A stretch of DNA of 5,657 nucleotides from an uncultured Oscillospiraceae bacterium (GCA_900549155.1 URNF01000124.1:1-5657), one strand, 5' to 3'. Positions 1-5,657 are shown, counted from the stretch's first letter. Numbers and translations are program-made. Notes: a model not told the origin generated them from the sequence alone.

Positions 1-1221
1 GAAGCTGCGGCAGCCCATGCAGGGATAGCAATGGCCGTTGCCGTTCTTGTCCACCTTCAGCTCCAGCATCTTCTTCTCGCTGATATAGTCGGGCACCATG
101 CGCTTTGCCGTGCACTTCGCCGCAAGGCGGGTCAGATAGTAATACGGCGCGTCCTCGGTGATGTTGTCCTCCTCCAGCACATAGATAAGCTTCGGGAACG
201 CCGGCGTGACCCACACGCCCTTCTCGTTCTTCACGCCCTGATAGCGCTGCAAAAGCGTTTCCTCGATGATGATGGCAAGATCCTTTTTCTCCTGCTCGTT
301 CTTTGCCTCGTTCAGATACATGAACACGGTCACAAACGGGGCTTGTCCGTTGGTGGTGAGCAGCGTCACGACCTGATACTGGATGGTCTGCACGCCGCGG
401 CGGATCTCCTCACGCAGGCGGCGCTCCACCAAAATGCCGATCTCGTCCTCGGTCATGATTCTGCCGACGGCATCGTTCTCGCTGAGCACGTCGCGGCGGA
501 TCTTCTCACGGCTGACCTGTACAAACGGCGCCAGATGCGTCAGCGAAATGGACTGACCGCCGTATTGATTGGACGCCACCTGTGCGATGATCTGCGTCGC
601 GATGTTGCAGGCGGTGGAGAAGCTGTGGGGGCGCTCGATCATCGTTCCGGTGATGACCGTGCCGTTTTGCAGCATATCCTCCAGGTTGACAAGATCGCAG
701 TTGTGCATATGCTGTGCGAAATAGTCCGAATCGTGGAAATGGATGATGCCCTCGTTGTGTGCTTCCACAATATCCTGCGGCAACAGAATACGGTTGGTGA
801 TGTCACGGGACACCTCGCCCGCCATATAGTCACGCTGGGTGGAGTTGACAACGGGGTTCTTGTTGGAATTCTCCTGTTTGGCTTCCTCGTTGTTGCACTC
901 GATAAGGCTGAGAATTTTGTCGTCGGTCGTGTTGGACTGACGCACCAGCGTGCGGGTATAGCGATAGGTGATGTAGGACTTGGCGACCTCAAACGCGCCG
1001 TGCGCCATGATCTGATGCTCCACCATGTCCTGCACTTCCTCAACGACCGGAGAACGTCCCAGCGTTTCGCAGGACAGCACCACACTTTCGGCGATGCGGT
1101 GGATCTGCGTGGGCGTCATGCGCGCGCCCTCCTCCACCGTCTCGTTTGCCTTGGTGATGGCGGCGATGATCTTCGTGATGTCGAATACCGCTTCCGAACC
1201 GTTGCGCTTGATGATCTTCAT
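1..1221 (-). CDS. nrdD: Anaerobic (class III) ribonucleoside-triphosphate reductase, N-terminal part (3' end beyond window)
   Basis: This enzyme reduces ribonucleoside triphosphates to dNTPs in the cytoplasm under anoxia, using a glycyl radical made by the activase NrdG. The 407 codons visible run open off the left edge. Residues 1-90 form an ATP-cone (start MKIIKRNGSEAVFD), the allosteric dATP/ATP domain. The catalytic barrel follows, with HFHDSDYF (161-168), HNCDLVNL (173-180), SFSTACN (200-206), GGQSISLTHLAPF (221-233) and CYPCMGCRSF (398-407). By analogy with E. coli and T4 NrdD, C175 and C404 are the active-site cysteines. The C-terminal zinc site and glycyl-radical motif would lie outside the window; the family is usually about 700 residues or more, so roughly 40% is missing. 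ATG 1221 is chosen because AGGAGA sits 9 nt upstream. An in-frame ATG at 1239 has no ribosome-binding site and would place AGGAGA inside the gene. Its promoter and likely NrdR boxes lie at 1273-1356. nrdG may follow to the left, but this cannot be seen. Confidence 0.97.
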   Translation of the reverse strand, partial: MKIIKRNGSEAVFDITKIIAAITKANETVEEGARMTPTQIHRIAESVVLSCETLGRSPVVEEVQDMVEHQIMAHGAFEVAKSYITYRYTRTLVRQSNTTDDKILSLIECNNEEAKQENSNKNPVVNSTQRDYMAGEVSRDITNRILLPQDIVEAHNEGIIHFHDSDYFAQHMHNCDLVNLEDMLQNGTVITGTMIERPHSFSTACNIATQIIAQVASNQYGGQSISLTHLAPFVQVSREKIRRDVLSENDAVGRIMTEDEIGILVERRLREEIRRGVQTIQYQVVTLLTTNGQAPFVTVFMYLNEAKNEQEKKDLAIIIEETLLQRYQGVKNEKGVWVTPAFPKLIYVLEEDNITEDAPYYYLTRLAAKCTAKRMVPDYISEKKMLELKVDKNGNGHCYPCMGCRSF

Positions 1222-1230
1222 GCTTTCCCG

Positions 1231-1236
1231 TCTCCT
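1231..1236 (-). promoter_or_regulatory. Ribosome-binding site of nrdD
   Basis: AGGAGA on the minus strand lies 9 nt before ATG 1221. It decides between two in-frame ATGs: the upstream one (1237-1239) has only AT-rich sequence before it. Confidence 0.75.
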
Positions 1237-1272
1237 CATATATGTAAAATTGAATTTTTCGGTACAGTTTCT

Positions 1273-1301
1273 ATTGTAGCACAGGCATATAGCACTGTCA
1301 A
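1273..1301 (-). promoter_or_regulatory. Sigma-A-type promoter of nrdD
   Basis: On the minus strand, TTGACA (1296-1301), a 17-nt spacer and TACAAT (1273-1278) form a near-consensus vegetative promoter. The bases TGC directly before TACAAT make an extended -10. Transcription should start near 1266, giving a leader of about 45 nt before ATG 1221. The promoter lies downstream of the pyk terminator, so nrdD is probably transcribed on its own from here. Such a strong core is consistent with control mainly by repression. Confidence 0.85.
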
Positions 1302-1308
1302 GACGATA

Positions 1309-1324
1309 CCACAAAATATAGTGG
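1309..1324 (-). promoter_or_regulatory. NrdR box 1 (proximal), upstream of nrdD
   Basis: Minus-strand CCACTATATTTTGTGG matches the known NrdR-box consensus (aCaCwAtATaTwGtgt) at 13 of 16 positions. The arms extend to ACCAC/GTGGT over 1308-1325. It ends 7 bp upstream of the -35 box of the nrdD promoter. NrdR is the ATP-cone/zinc-ribbon repressor that represses ribonucleotide reductase genes when dATP is high. No nrdR gene lies in this window. The match is seen directly; the regulation is inferred. Confidence 0.72.
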
Positions 1325-1340
1325 TTATTTTTGAAAGCGA

Positions 1341-1356
1341 CCACCATATACACATT
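1341..1356 (-). promoter_or_regulatory. NrdR box 2 (distal, degenerate), upstream of nrdD
   Basis: Plus-strand CCACCATATACACATT keeps a good left half-site and the central ATATA, but its right half is degraded (about 10 of 16 matches). The evidence for it is mainly its phase: it starts exactly 32 bp from box 1. NrdR boxes normally occur as pairs about three helical turns (31-32 bp) apart, often with one weaker member. Confidence 0.5.
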
Positions 1357-1363
1357 GTATAGA

Positions 1364-1393
1364 GAAACGCCGCCCCAAAAGGGACGGCGTTTC
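1364..1393 (-). terminator. Intrinsic terminator of pyk
   Basis: A 13-bp stem, GAAACGCCGTCCC with GGGGCGGCGTTTC, closes a TTTT loop 18 nt past the pyk stop codon. The stem is fully paired only in minus-strand RNA, where one pair is G-U; the plus-strand copy would have a C-A mismatch. This assigns it to the leftward transcript. The tail is U-rich but broken (TCTATACAAT), so termination may be incomplete. Confidence 0.75.
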
Positions 1394-1410
1394 GTTACAA
1401 TAACAAGGGT

Positions 1411-2823
1411 TTACACGGTCTCTACCTTGATGATGTTGGTGTTGCCGGATTTACCGTTGGTAATACCGCCGGTGATCACGATGCGTTCGCCTTCATGCAG
1501 CGAAAATGTCTTTTTTGCCAGCTGCAGTGCGGTATAGAACAGCACGTCAATGGACGTATAGCTGTCGCACATGACAGGCGTTACGCCCCACGACAGTGCC
1601 AGCTTGTGATAGGTCTTTTCGCTCGTCGTCAACCCCAAAATGTCCACGGGCGAACGGAAGCGGGACACCATGCGGGCGGTCATGCCGGACAGGGTACACA
1701 CAGCGATTACCTTGGCGTCGATGTCGATCGCCATGCCGCAGGTCGCGTGGGAAATGGCGTCCACCGTGTTGCGGATGCGAAATTCCGCGCGGGCAAAGCG
1801 TTTGGCATAGTGGATGTTCTGTTCGGTGTGCTCCGCGATGCGTGCCATCGTTGCCACCGCCAGCACGGGATATTTCCCCGCAGCGGTCTCGCCGGACAAC
1901 ATGACGGCGCTTGTGCCGTCATACACTGCGTTGGCAACATCGGAAATTTCGGCACGTGTCGGACGCGCGTTGTGAATCATCGACTCCAGCATTTCCGTCG
2001 CCGTGATCACCCGCTTGCCGAGCAGGCGGCACTTGGTGATGAGCCGTTTCTGAATGGCGGGCAGCCCCTCGAACGGGATCTCCACACCCATGTCGCCGCG
2101 ACCGATCATGATGCCGTCACACGCCTCGCAAATTTCTTCGATGTTGTCAACGCCGGATTGGTTCTCGATCTTCGCAATGAGATCCACATTCTGAGCACCG
2201 TGCTCCGCCAAAAACGTCTTGACATCCAAAAGATCCTGCTTTTGCGACACAAAGGAGCAGGCGATGAAGTCCACATCGTTTTCGATGCCGAACAGCAGGT
2301 CTGCCTTGTCCTGTTCGCTGAGATAGACCTGTTTTAGCACCTTGTTGGGGAAGCTCATGCTCTTGCGGTCGGACAATTCGCCGCCGATGCACACGCGGGT
2401 GACGATGTCGTCGCCCTTGACATCGGTGACCTCGAATTTCAAAAGGCCGTTGTTGAGCAGGATGATGTCCCCCGCCTGCATTTCTTTTGCCAGCGCCTTA
2501 TAGCTCACCGAAACGTGCGACGCGTCCCCCACCGTGTCGGCGGTGGTGAAGGTGAACGTATCGCCCTCATTGAGGAAGATCTTGCCGTCCTTGAAGGTGG
2601 AGATGCGGTATTCCGGACCCTTGGTGTCCAGCATGATGGCAAGCGAAACGCCGCATTTTTTGCGCACTTTTTTGATGAGGTCGATGCGCGCCTTGTGATC
2701 CGCGTGCGTCCCGTGCGAAAAATTCAGCCGCGCCACATTCATGCCCGCTTCGCACATGGCGACAAGCGTTTTCTCATCGCTGCAAGCAGGGCCGATGGTA
2801 CAGACGATCTTCGTTTTGCGCAT
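1411..2823 (-). CDS. pyk: Pyruvate kinase
   Basis: It transfers phosphate from phosphoenolpyruvate to ADP, giving pyruvate and ATP in the last step of glycolysis. The 470 residues match the usual bacterial length, without the extra C-terminal PEP-utiliser domain found in Bacillus-type enzymes. Visible in order: TKIVCTIGPA (4-13), GMNVARLNFSHG (27-38, with R32, N34 and S36), DTKGPE (66-71), the B (lid) domain at about 73-165, AKIEN (217-221, catalytic K218 and metal ligand E220), MIGRGDMGVEIP (239-250, metal ligand D244), ITATEMLESM (273-282, T276) and a regulatory C domain from about 350. Glu71 in TKGPE is the form associated with K+-dependent enzymes. The lid motif usually written DDGL reads NNGL (124-127), and the linker back to the barrel (SMSFPN) is also unusual. 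ATG 2823 has AAGGAG 9 nt upstream; another ATG just upstream is out of frame. The gene is flanked by its own promoter and terminator. Confidence 0.98.
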   Translation of the reverse strand: MRKTKIVCTIGPACSDEKTLVAMCEAGMNVARLNFSHGTHADHKARIDLIKKVRKKCGVSLAIMLDTKGPEYRISTFKDGKIFLNEGDTFTFTTADTVGDASHVSVSYKALAKEMQAGDIILLNNGLLKFEVTDVKGDDIVTRVCIGGELSDRKSMSFPNKVLKQVYLSEQDKADLLFGIENDVDFIACSFVSQKQDLLDVKTFLAEHGAQNVDLIAKIENQSGVDNIEEICEACDGIMIGRGDMGVEIPFEGLPAIQKRLITKCRLLGKRVITATEMLESMIHNARPTRAEISDVANAVYDGTSAVMLSGETAAGKYPVLAVATMARIAEHTEQNIHYAKRFARAEFRIRNTVDAISHATCGMAIDIDAKVIAVCTLSGMTARMVSRFRSPVDILGLTTSEKTYHKLALSWGVTPVMCDSYTSIDVLFYTALQLAKKTFSLHEGERIVITGGITNGKSGNTNIIKVETV

Positions 2824-2862
2824 ATGGCATCGCTCCTTCTGAAAAAAATAAAATTTGGAGTC

Positions 2863-2891
2863 AGTATACCATATTTTGCCCCTTTTGGCAA
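2863..2891 (-). promoter_or_regulatory. Sigma-A-type promoter of pyk
   Basis: Minus-strand TTGCCA (2886-2891), a 17-nt spacer and TATACT (2863-2868), with TGG before the -10 giving an extended -10. Transcription would start near 2856, about 33 nt before ATG 2823. The -35 begins directly after the T-tract of the spoIIID terminator, so the two units are insulated with almost no spare DNA. Confidence 0.78.
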
Positions 2892-2892
2892 T

Positions 2893-2933
2893 AAAAAAAT
2901 CACGGCGCCCCGCGAAAAATGCGAAACGCCGCG
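2893..2933 (-). terminator. Intrinsic terminator of spoIIID
   Basis: Minus-strand RNA forms a 13-bp stem (CGCGGCGTTTCGC with GCGGGGCGCCGTG, four G-U pairs) around a 7-nt loop ATTTTTC, followed by A and seven T residues. It starts within 5 nt of the spoIIID stop codon. In plus-strand RNA four of the pairs would be mismatches, so the element serves the leftward transcript. The run of U is strong. Confidence 0.85.
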
Positions 2934-2937
2934 ATCT

Positions 2938-3192
2938 TCACTTTTTCACCGTGCGGTATTTTTCTCTGGTAGCGATACCGCCGCGAATGTGGCGCTGCGC
3001 CTTGTTGGTGTTGAGCACCACCCGCACCTGTCCGTACAGCTGCGGATTGATCTTCTGCAGCCGCCCGGAAACATCCTTATGTACCGTCGATTTCGATATG
3101 TGAAACTGCCTTGCCGCCGCGCGCACGGTCGCGTCGTTTTCGATGATATATTCGCCGAGCATCACCGCGCGTTCCTCTACGCCATCCCTCAT
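2938..3192 (-). CDS. spoIIID: Stage III sporulation protein D (mother-cell transcriptional regulator)
   Basis: SpoIIID is a small DNA-binding protein that, in Bacillus, activates and represses many sigma-E genes in the mother cell and helps the switch to sigma-K. The 84 residues (about 93 in B. subtilis) contain a helix-turn-helix at about 22-43 with the family-typical SKSTVHKD (33-40), then RLQKINPQL (44-52), then a basic tail with HIRGGIATREKYR (68-80). The tail corresponds to the second DNA-contacting region of the B. subtilis protein. ATG 3192 is the only plausible start: an in-frame TGA lies at 3220-3222, no start codon lies between, and GGAG sits 8 nt upstream. In Bacillus spoIIID neighbours mbl; here it sits alone between pyk and a divergent purB. 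A sigma-E-like promoter precedes it and a strong terminator follows, so it is probably monocistronic. Confidence 0.96.
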   Translation of the reverse strand: MRDGVEERAVMLGEYIIENDATVRAAARQFHISKSTVHKDVSGRLQKINPQLYGQVRVVLNTNKAQRHIRGGIATREKYRTVKK

Positions 3193-3221
3193 ACGATCAA
3201 CTCCATCTGCATTGCTGTTTC

Positions 3222-3250
3222 ATCCTATGCGGGAAAACGGAAAAATATGA
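3222..3250 (-). promoter_or_regulatory. Sigma-E-type sporulation promoter of spoIIID
   Basis: On the minus strand, TCATATT (3244-3250) fully fits the sigma-E -35 consensus KMATATT. After a 14-nt spacer, CATAGGAT (3222-3229) matches 6 of 8 positions of the -10 consensus CATACAHT. The consensus and the 14-15 nt spacing come from B. subtilis. The predicted start is about 25 nt before ATG 3192. Known spoIIID genes are sigma-E dependent, which supports the call. Confidence 0.7.
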
Positions 3251-3287
3251 TTTTTTGCGCCGTTTGCCGAAATTTTCCGTCGGGGGC

Positions 3288-3317
3288 TTGTCGGCGGTGC
3301 GGGGTATATGGTATACT
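3288..3317 (+). promoter_or_regulatory. Sigma-A-type promoter of purB
   Basis: TTGTCG (3288-3293), an 18-nt spacer and TATACT (3312-3317), with TGG before the -10 giving an extended -10. The -35 is weak and the -10 carries the call. Transcription would start near 3324, about 29 nt before ATG 3353. Thirteen bases around the -10 (ATATGGTATACTG) are identical to the pyk promoter. It diverges from the spoIIID promoter; the -35 boxes are 37 bp apart. Confidence 0.7.
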
Positions 3318-3352
3318 GGATGCGTATATTATAAGAAAAGAGGTCACCCGTC

Positions 3353-4789
3353 ATGACGGATACACACGATGGCTACATTTCCCCGCTCTCCACGCGCTAT
3401 GCCTCAAAGGAGATGCAGACGGTCTTTTCGCAGAATTTCAAATTCCGCACCTGGCGGCGGCTGTGGATCGCGCTGGCGCGGGCGGAGAAAAATCTCGGTC
3501 TTGCCATCACCGATGAGCAGATCGCCGAAATGGAAGCACACCGCGACGACATCAACTATGCCGTCGCCGAGGAGCAGGAGCGCCGTGTGCGCCATGATGT
3601 GATGGCGCATGTCTATGCCTTCGGGCAGCAATGCCCGAAAGCCGAGCCTATCATTCATCTCGGCGCGACCAGCTGCTATGTCGGCGACAACACCGACATC
3701 GTGATCCTGCGGGAAGCCTCGCGCATTGTTCTCGGCAAGGCGGCGCAGGTGGTGCGGGCGCTGTCGGATTTCGCCGGGCGATATAAGGCGCTGCCGTGCC
3801 TTGCCTATACCCATCTGCAGCCCGCACAGCTCACCACCGTCGGCAAGCGTGCGACACTGTGGATCAACGAGCTTTTGTATGACATGCAGGCGCTGTCCTT
3901 TGAGCTTTCCCGTTTGCAGCTGCTCGGCTCCAAGGGCACGACCGGCACGCAGGCGAGCTTCATGGAGCTTTTCGACGGCGATGAGGAAAAGATCGACAAA
4001 ATGGAGCAGATGATCGCCGAAGAGATGGGCTTTTCCGGCTGTGTGCCGGTGTCGGGACAGACCTATTCCCGCAAGATCGACTATTATTTCCTGAGCGCAC
4101 TTTCCGGCTTTGCACAGAGCGCCTACAAATTTGCCGGCGATCTGCGCATCCTGCAATCCTTTGAGGAGATCGAGGAGCCGTTTGAAAAAACACAGATCGG
4201 CTCTTCCGCCATGCCCTATAAGCGCAACCCGATGCGCTGCGAGCGGATGTGCGCACTGGCGCGCTATGTCATTGCCGACGCACAGAACCCCGCCATGACC
4301 GCGCCGATGCAGTGGTTTGAGCGCACGCTCGACGACAGCGCCAACAAGCGCATTGCCGTTTCGGAAGCGTTTTTGGCGGTCGATGCCATCCTCAACATCT
4401 ATATGAATGTCGCGTCGGGACTGACGGTGTATGAAAAGGTCATTCACCGCCGCGTGATGGAAAAGCTGCCGTTCATGGCGACCGAGAATGTTCTCATGGA
4501 ATCCGTGCGGCGCGGCGGCGACCGTCAGGCGCTGCACGAGGTCATTCGTGTCCACTCGCACGCCGCCGCATGGCGCGTCAAGATGGAAGACGGCAAAAAC
4601 GACCTCATCGAGCGGCTGGCAAACGACCCCGCCATTCCGCTCACCGCCGAGGAGATCCTTGCGCAGTTCGACCCGCAGAGCTATATCGGCCGTGCGCCGT
4701 CACAGGTGACGGCATTCCTCAAAAACACGGTCGCACCCGCGCTGGCGCCGTATGCCGACGCCGCCTACACATCCGAGCTTTCCGTCTGA
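3353..4789 (+). CDS. purB: Adenylosuccinate lyase (eukaryote-like form)
   Basis: It cleaves fumarate from SAICAR and from adenylosuccinate, so it acts twice in purine synthesis: on the way to IMP and from IMP to AMP. The protein has the aspartase/fumarase-superfamily fold and acts as a homotetramer. Visible: RHDVMAHV (80-87, with H81), HLGATSCYVGDNTD (102-115), YTHLQPAQLTTVGKR (152-166, catalytic H154), KGTTGTQASF (194-203), the flexible signature loop SSAMPYKRNP (284-293, catalytic S284, K290) and QWFERTLDDSANKRI (320-334). At 478 residues it is longer than the B. subtilis enzyme (about 431). From memory, these blocks resemble human ADSL more closely than B. subtilis PurB, with a constant numbering offset of about 5. 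All catalytic residues are present. ATG 3353 has AAGAGG 9 nt upstream. No other pur gene is adjacent, and no terminator is seen after the stop. Confidence 0.98.
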   Translation: MTDTHDGYISPLSTRYASKEMQTVFSQNFKFRTWRRLWIALARAEKNLGLAITDEQIAEMEAHRDDINYAVAEEQERRVRHDVMAHVYAFGQQCPKAEPIIHLGATSCYVGDNTDIVILREASRIVLGKAAQVVRALSDFAGRYKALPCLAYTHLQPAQLTTVGKRATLWINELLYDMQALSFELSRLQLLGSKGTTGTQASFMELFDGDEEKIDKMEQMIAEEMGFSGCVPVSGQTYSRKIDYYFLSALSGFAQSAYKFAGDLRILQSFEEIEEPFEKTQIGSSAMPYKRNPMRCERMCALARYVIADAQNPAMTAPMQWFERTLDDSANKRIAVSEAFLAVDAILNIYMNVASGLTVYEKVIHRRVMEKLPFMATENVLMESVRRGGDRQALHEVIRVHSHAAAWRVKMEDGKNDLIERLANDPAIPLTAEEILAQFDPQSYIGRAPSQVTAFLKNTVAPALAPYADAAYTSELSV

Positions 4790-4826
4790 AAATTCACAGA
4801 ATTGACACGGCTGACGGCGGGGGATG

Positions 4827-4835
4827 TGATATACT
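4827..4835 (+). promoter_or_regulatory. Extended -10 promoter of the citrate synthase gene
   Basis: TATACT (4830-4835) is preceded by TGA, giving TGATATACT. A perfect TTGACA lies at 4802-4807, but the spacer would be 22 nt, too long for a normal -35/-10 pair. The promoter therefore probably relies on the extended -10. With TTGACA the only hexamer at 17 nt is TGTGAT, a poor -10. Start predicted near 4842. Confidence 0.5.
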
Positions 4836-4847
4836 GATTTATATATT

Positions 4848-4856
4848 AGGAAAGGG
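4848..4856 (+). promoter_or_regulatory. Weak ribosome-binding site before the citrate synthase start
   Basis: AGGAAAGGG is the only purine-rich Shine-Dalgarno-like run before ATG 4869. It ends 12 nt before the ATG, longer than the 8-9 nt used by the other genes here. No other in-frame start fits better, and conserved-looking protein sequence begins soon after this ATG. Confidence 0.45.
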
Positions 4857-4868
4857 AAAAGCAAACAC

Positions 4869-5657
4869 ATGAACTATTCGGAGATCACCCCCTACATCGA
4901 AAAGCTGGCAAATCTCTCAAACGAAAACAACCACATCCGTCCCGAAATGTACACCGAGCATCACGTCAACCGTGGACTGCGGGACATGAACGGCAACGGC
5001 GTTGTCACGGGACTGACGGAAATTTCCACCATCAAGGCAAAGAAGACACTGGAAAACGGCGAGGTCGTCCCCTGTCACGGTCAGCTTTTTTACCGCGGCA
5101 TCAACGTCTATGACCTGGTGACGGGCTTTATTGAGGATGACCGCTTCGGGTTTGAGGAGACGGCGTATCTTTTGCTGTTCTCCGAGCTGCCCGACCGAGC
5201 GGCGCTGTCCGCTTTCCGCGAAACGCTTGCCGACTATCGGTCGCTGCCCACCTCGTTTGTGCGCGACATGATCCTGAAAGCACCGGGACGCGACATGATG
5301 AACATTCTGTCCCGCTGCGTGTTGGCGCTGTATGCCTATGACGAAAACCCCGACGACATTTCCGTCGAGAATGTCCTGCGACAGTGCCTGCAGCTCATTT
5401 CCGTTTTGCCCCTTGTGGCGGTATACAGCTATCAGTCTTTTCAGCATTATCATCAGGGCAAGAGCCTTTTCATCCATCTGCCGAAAAAGGAGCTGTCCAC
5501 TGCGGAAAACCTTTTGAGCATCCTGCGGGAGGACGGGCAGTTTACGCATCTTGAAGCAAAGATGCTGGATCTCTGCATGGTGCTGCACGCCGAACACGGC
5601 GGCGGCAACAACTCCACCTTCACCACCCATGTCGTCACCTCGTCCGGCACGGACACC
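4869..5657 (+). CDS. gltA: Citrate synthase (citrate/2-methylcitrate synthase family), N-terminal part
   Basis: It condenses acetyl-CoA with oxaloacetate to citrate, the entry to the oxidative TCA branch; in an anaerobe this mainly serves 2-oxoglutarate and glutamate synthesis. The 263 visible codons run off the right edge. A family of about 450 residues would leave roughly 40% missing. Key parts: the YRGINVYDL block (75-83), FEETAYLLLFSELP (95-108), and MVLHAEHGGGNNSTFTTHV (237-255). In the last of these, H243 aligns with the catalytic histidine of pig (His274) and E. coli (His264) enzymes. The second catalytic His and the Asp lie beyond the edge. The roughly 70-residue N-terminal extension before YRG is, to my recollection, common in clostridial members. 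A 2-methylcitrate synthase role cannot be excluded from this part. The gene starts 79 bp after purB on the same strand. It has its own likely promoter, but read-through from purB is possible because no terminator lies between them. Confidence 0.95.
   Translation, partial: MNYSEITPYIEKLANLSNENNHIRPEMYTEHHVNRGLRDMNGNGVVTGLTEISTIKAKKTLENGEVVPCHGQLFYRGINVYDLVTGFIEDDRFGFEETAYLLLFSELPDRAALSAFRETLADYRSLPTSFVRDMILKAPGRDMMNILSRCVLALYAYDENPDDISVENVLRQCLQLISVLPLVAVYSYQSFQHYHQGKSLFIHLPKKELSTAENLLSILREDGQFTHLEAKMLDLCMVLHAEHGGGNNSTFTTHVVTSSGTDT

Noticed and set aside
31..1362. 443-codon open frame on the plus strand opposite nrdD
   Set aside because: It is antisense to a clearly recognisable nrdD. Its composition (rich in L, H, R, D, V) is what the complement of G/C-rich third positions gives, and no domain is recognisable.
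3213..3222. Possible SpoIIID autoregulatory site (TGAAACAGCA) near the spoIIID start of transcription
   Set aside because: It matches 8 of 10 positions of WWRRACARNY, but the consensus is so loose that such a match is expected by chance.
3263..3275. PurR-box-like sequence (TTTGCCGAAATTT) upstream of purB
   Set aside because: It fits the Bacillus PurBox core CCGAA but only about 10 of 13 positions, and no second inverted box at the required spacing was found.
2515..3516. 333-codon plus-strand open frame spanning the pyk 5' end, spoIIID and the purB start
   Set aside because: It crosses three real genes, two promoters and a terminator, and its translation has no coherent domain.
3404..4561. 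385-codon open frame on the minus strand opposite purB
   Set aside because: It is a shadow of purB. The plus-strand frame has all adenylosuccinate lyase motifs; the antisense frame has no family features.
4774..4816. CCGTC...GACGG inverted repeat at the end of purB
   Set aside because: Only a 5-bp stem with a very long loop and no U-run; it does not qualify as a terminator.
4917..5630. 237-codon minus-strand open frame opposite the citrate synthase gene
   Set aside because: It is antisense to a well-supported citrate synthase that is open to the window edge; codon-bias shadow.

Overview
This is a compact, high-GC housekeeping segment with five protein-coding genes, two of them cut by the window edges. 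I found no RNA gene, mobile element, CRISPR array or obvious foreign DNA. The genes point to an anaerobic, endospore-forming Clostridia member of the Firmicutes, plausibly Oscillospiraceae/Ruminococcaceae-like. The reasons are a class III (oxygen-sensitive) ribonucleotide reductase, the mother-cell sporulation regulator SpoIIID with a sigma-E-type promoter, consensus Gram-positive promoters with TG-extended -10 boxes, and G/C-rich third codon positions beside AT-rich intergenic DNA. The family assignment is inference.

Layout. Minus strand, left to right: the N-terminal 407 codons of nrdD (1-1221), pyruvate kinase pyk (1411-2823) and spoIIID (2938-3192). Plus strand: purB (3353-4789) and the first 263 codons of a citrate synthase (4869-5657). 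The spoIIID-purB gap (3193-3352) is a divergent regulatory region with a sigma-E-like promoter leftward and a sigma-A-like promoter rightward. Each minus-strand gene appears to be its own transcription unit: spoIIID and pyk each end in an intrinsic hairpin, and each of the three has its own promoter. No gene-free stretch exceeds 300 bases.

Function. The genes do not form one pathway. They cover dNTP synthesis, the last step of glycolysis, late purine synthesis, entry of acetyl-CoA into the oxidative branch of the TCA cycle, and sporulation control. The most informative non-coding signal is upstream of nrdD, where two 16-bp NrdR-box-like elements lie 32 bp apart, just upstream of a near-consensus promoter. 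This suggests NrdR control of the anaerobic reductase.

I found no convincing undescribed system. The items worth a second look are the tandem NrdR boxes, the sigma-E promoter of spoIIID, the eukaryote-like form of adenylosuccinate lyase, and an Asp-to-Asn change in the lid domain of pyruvate kinase.
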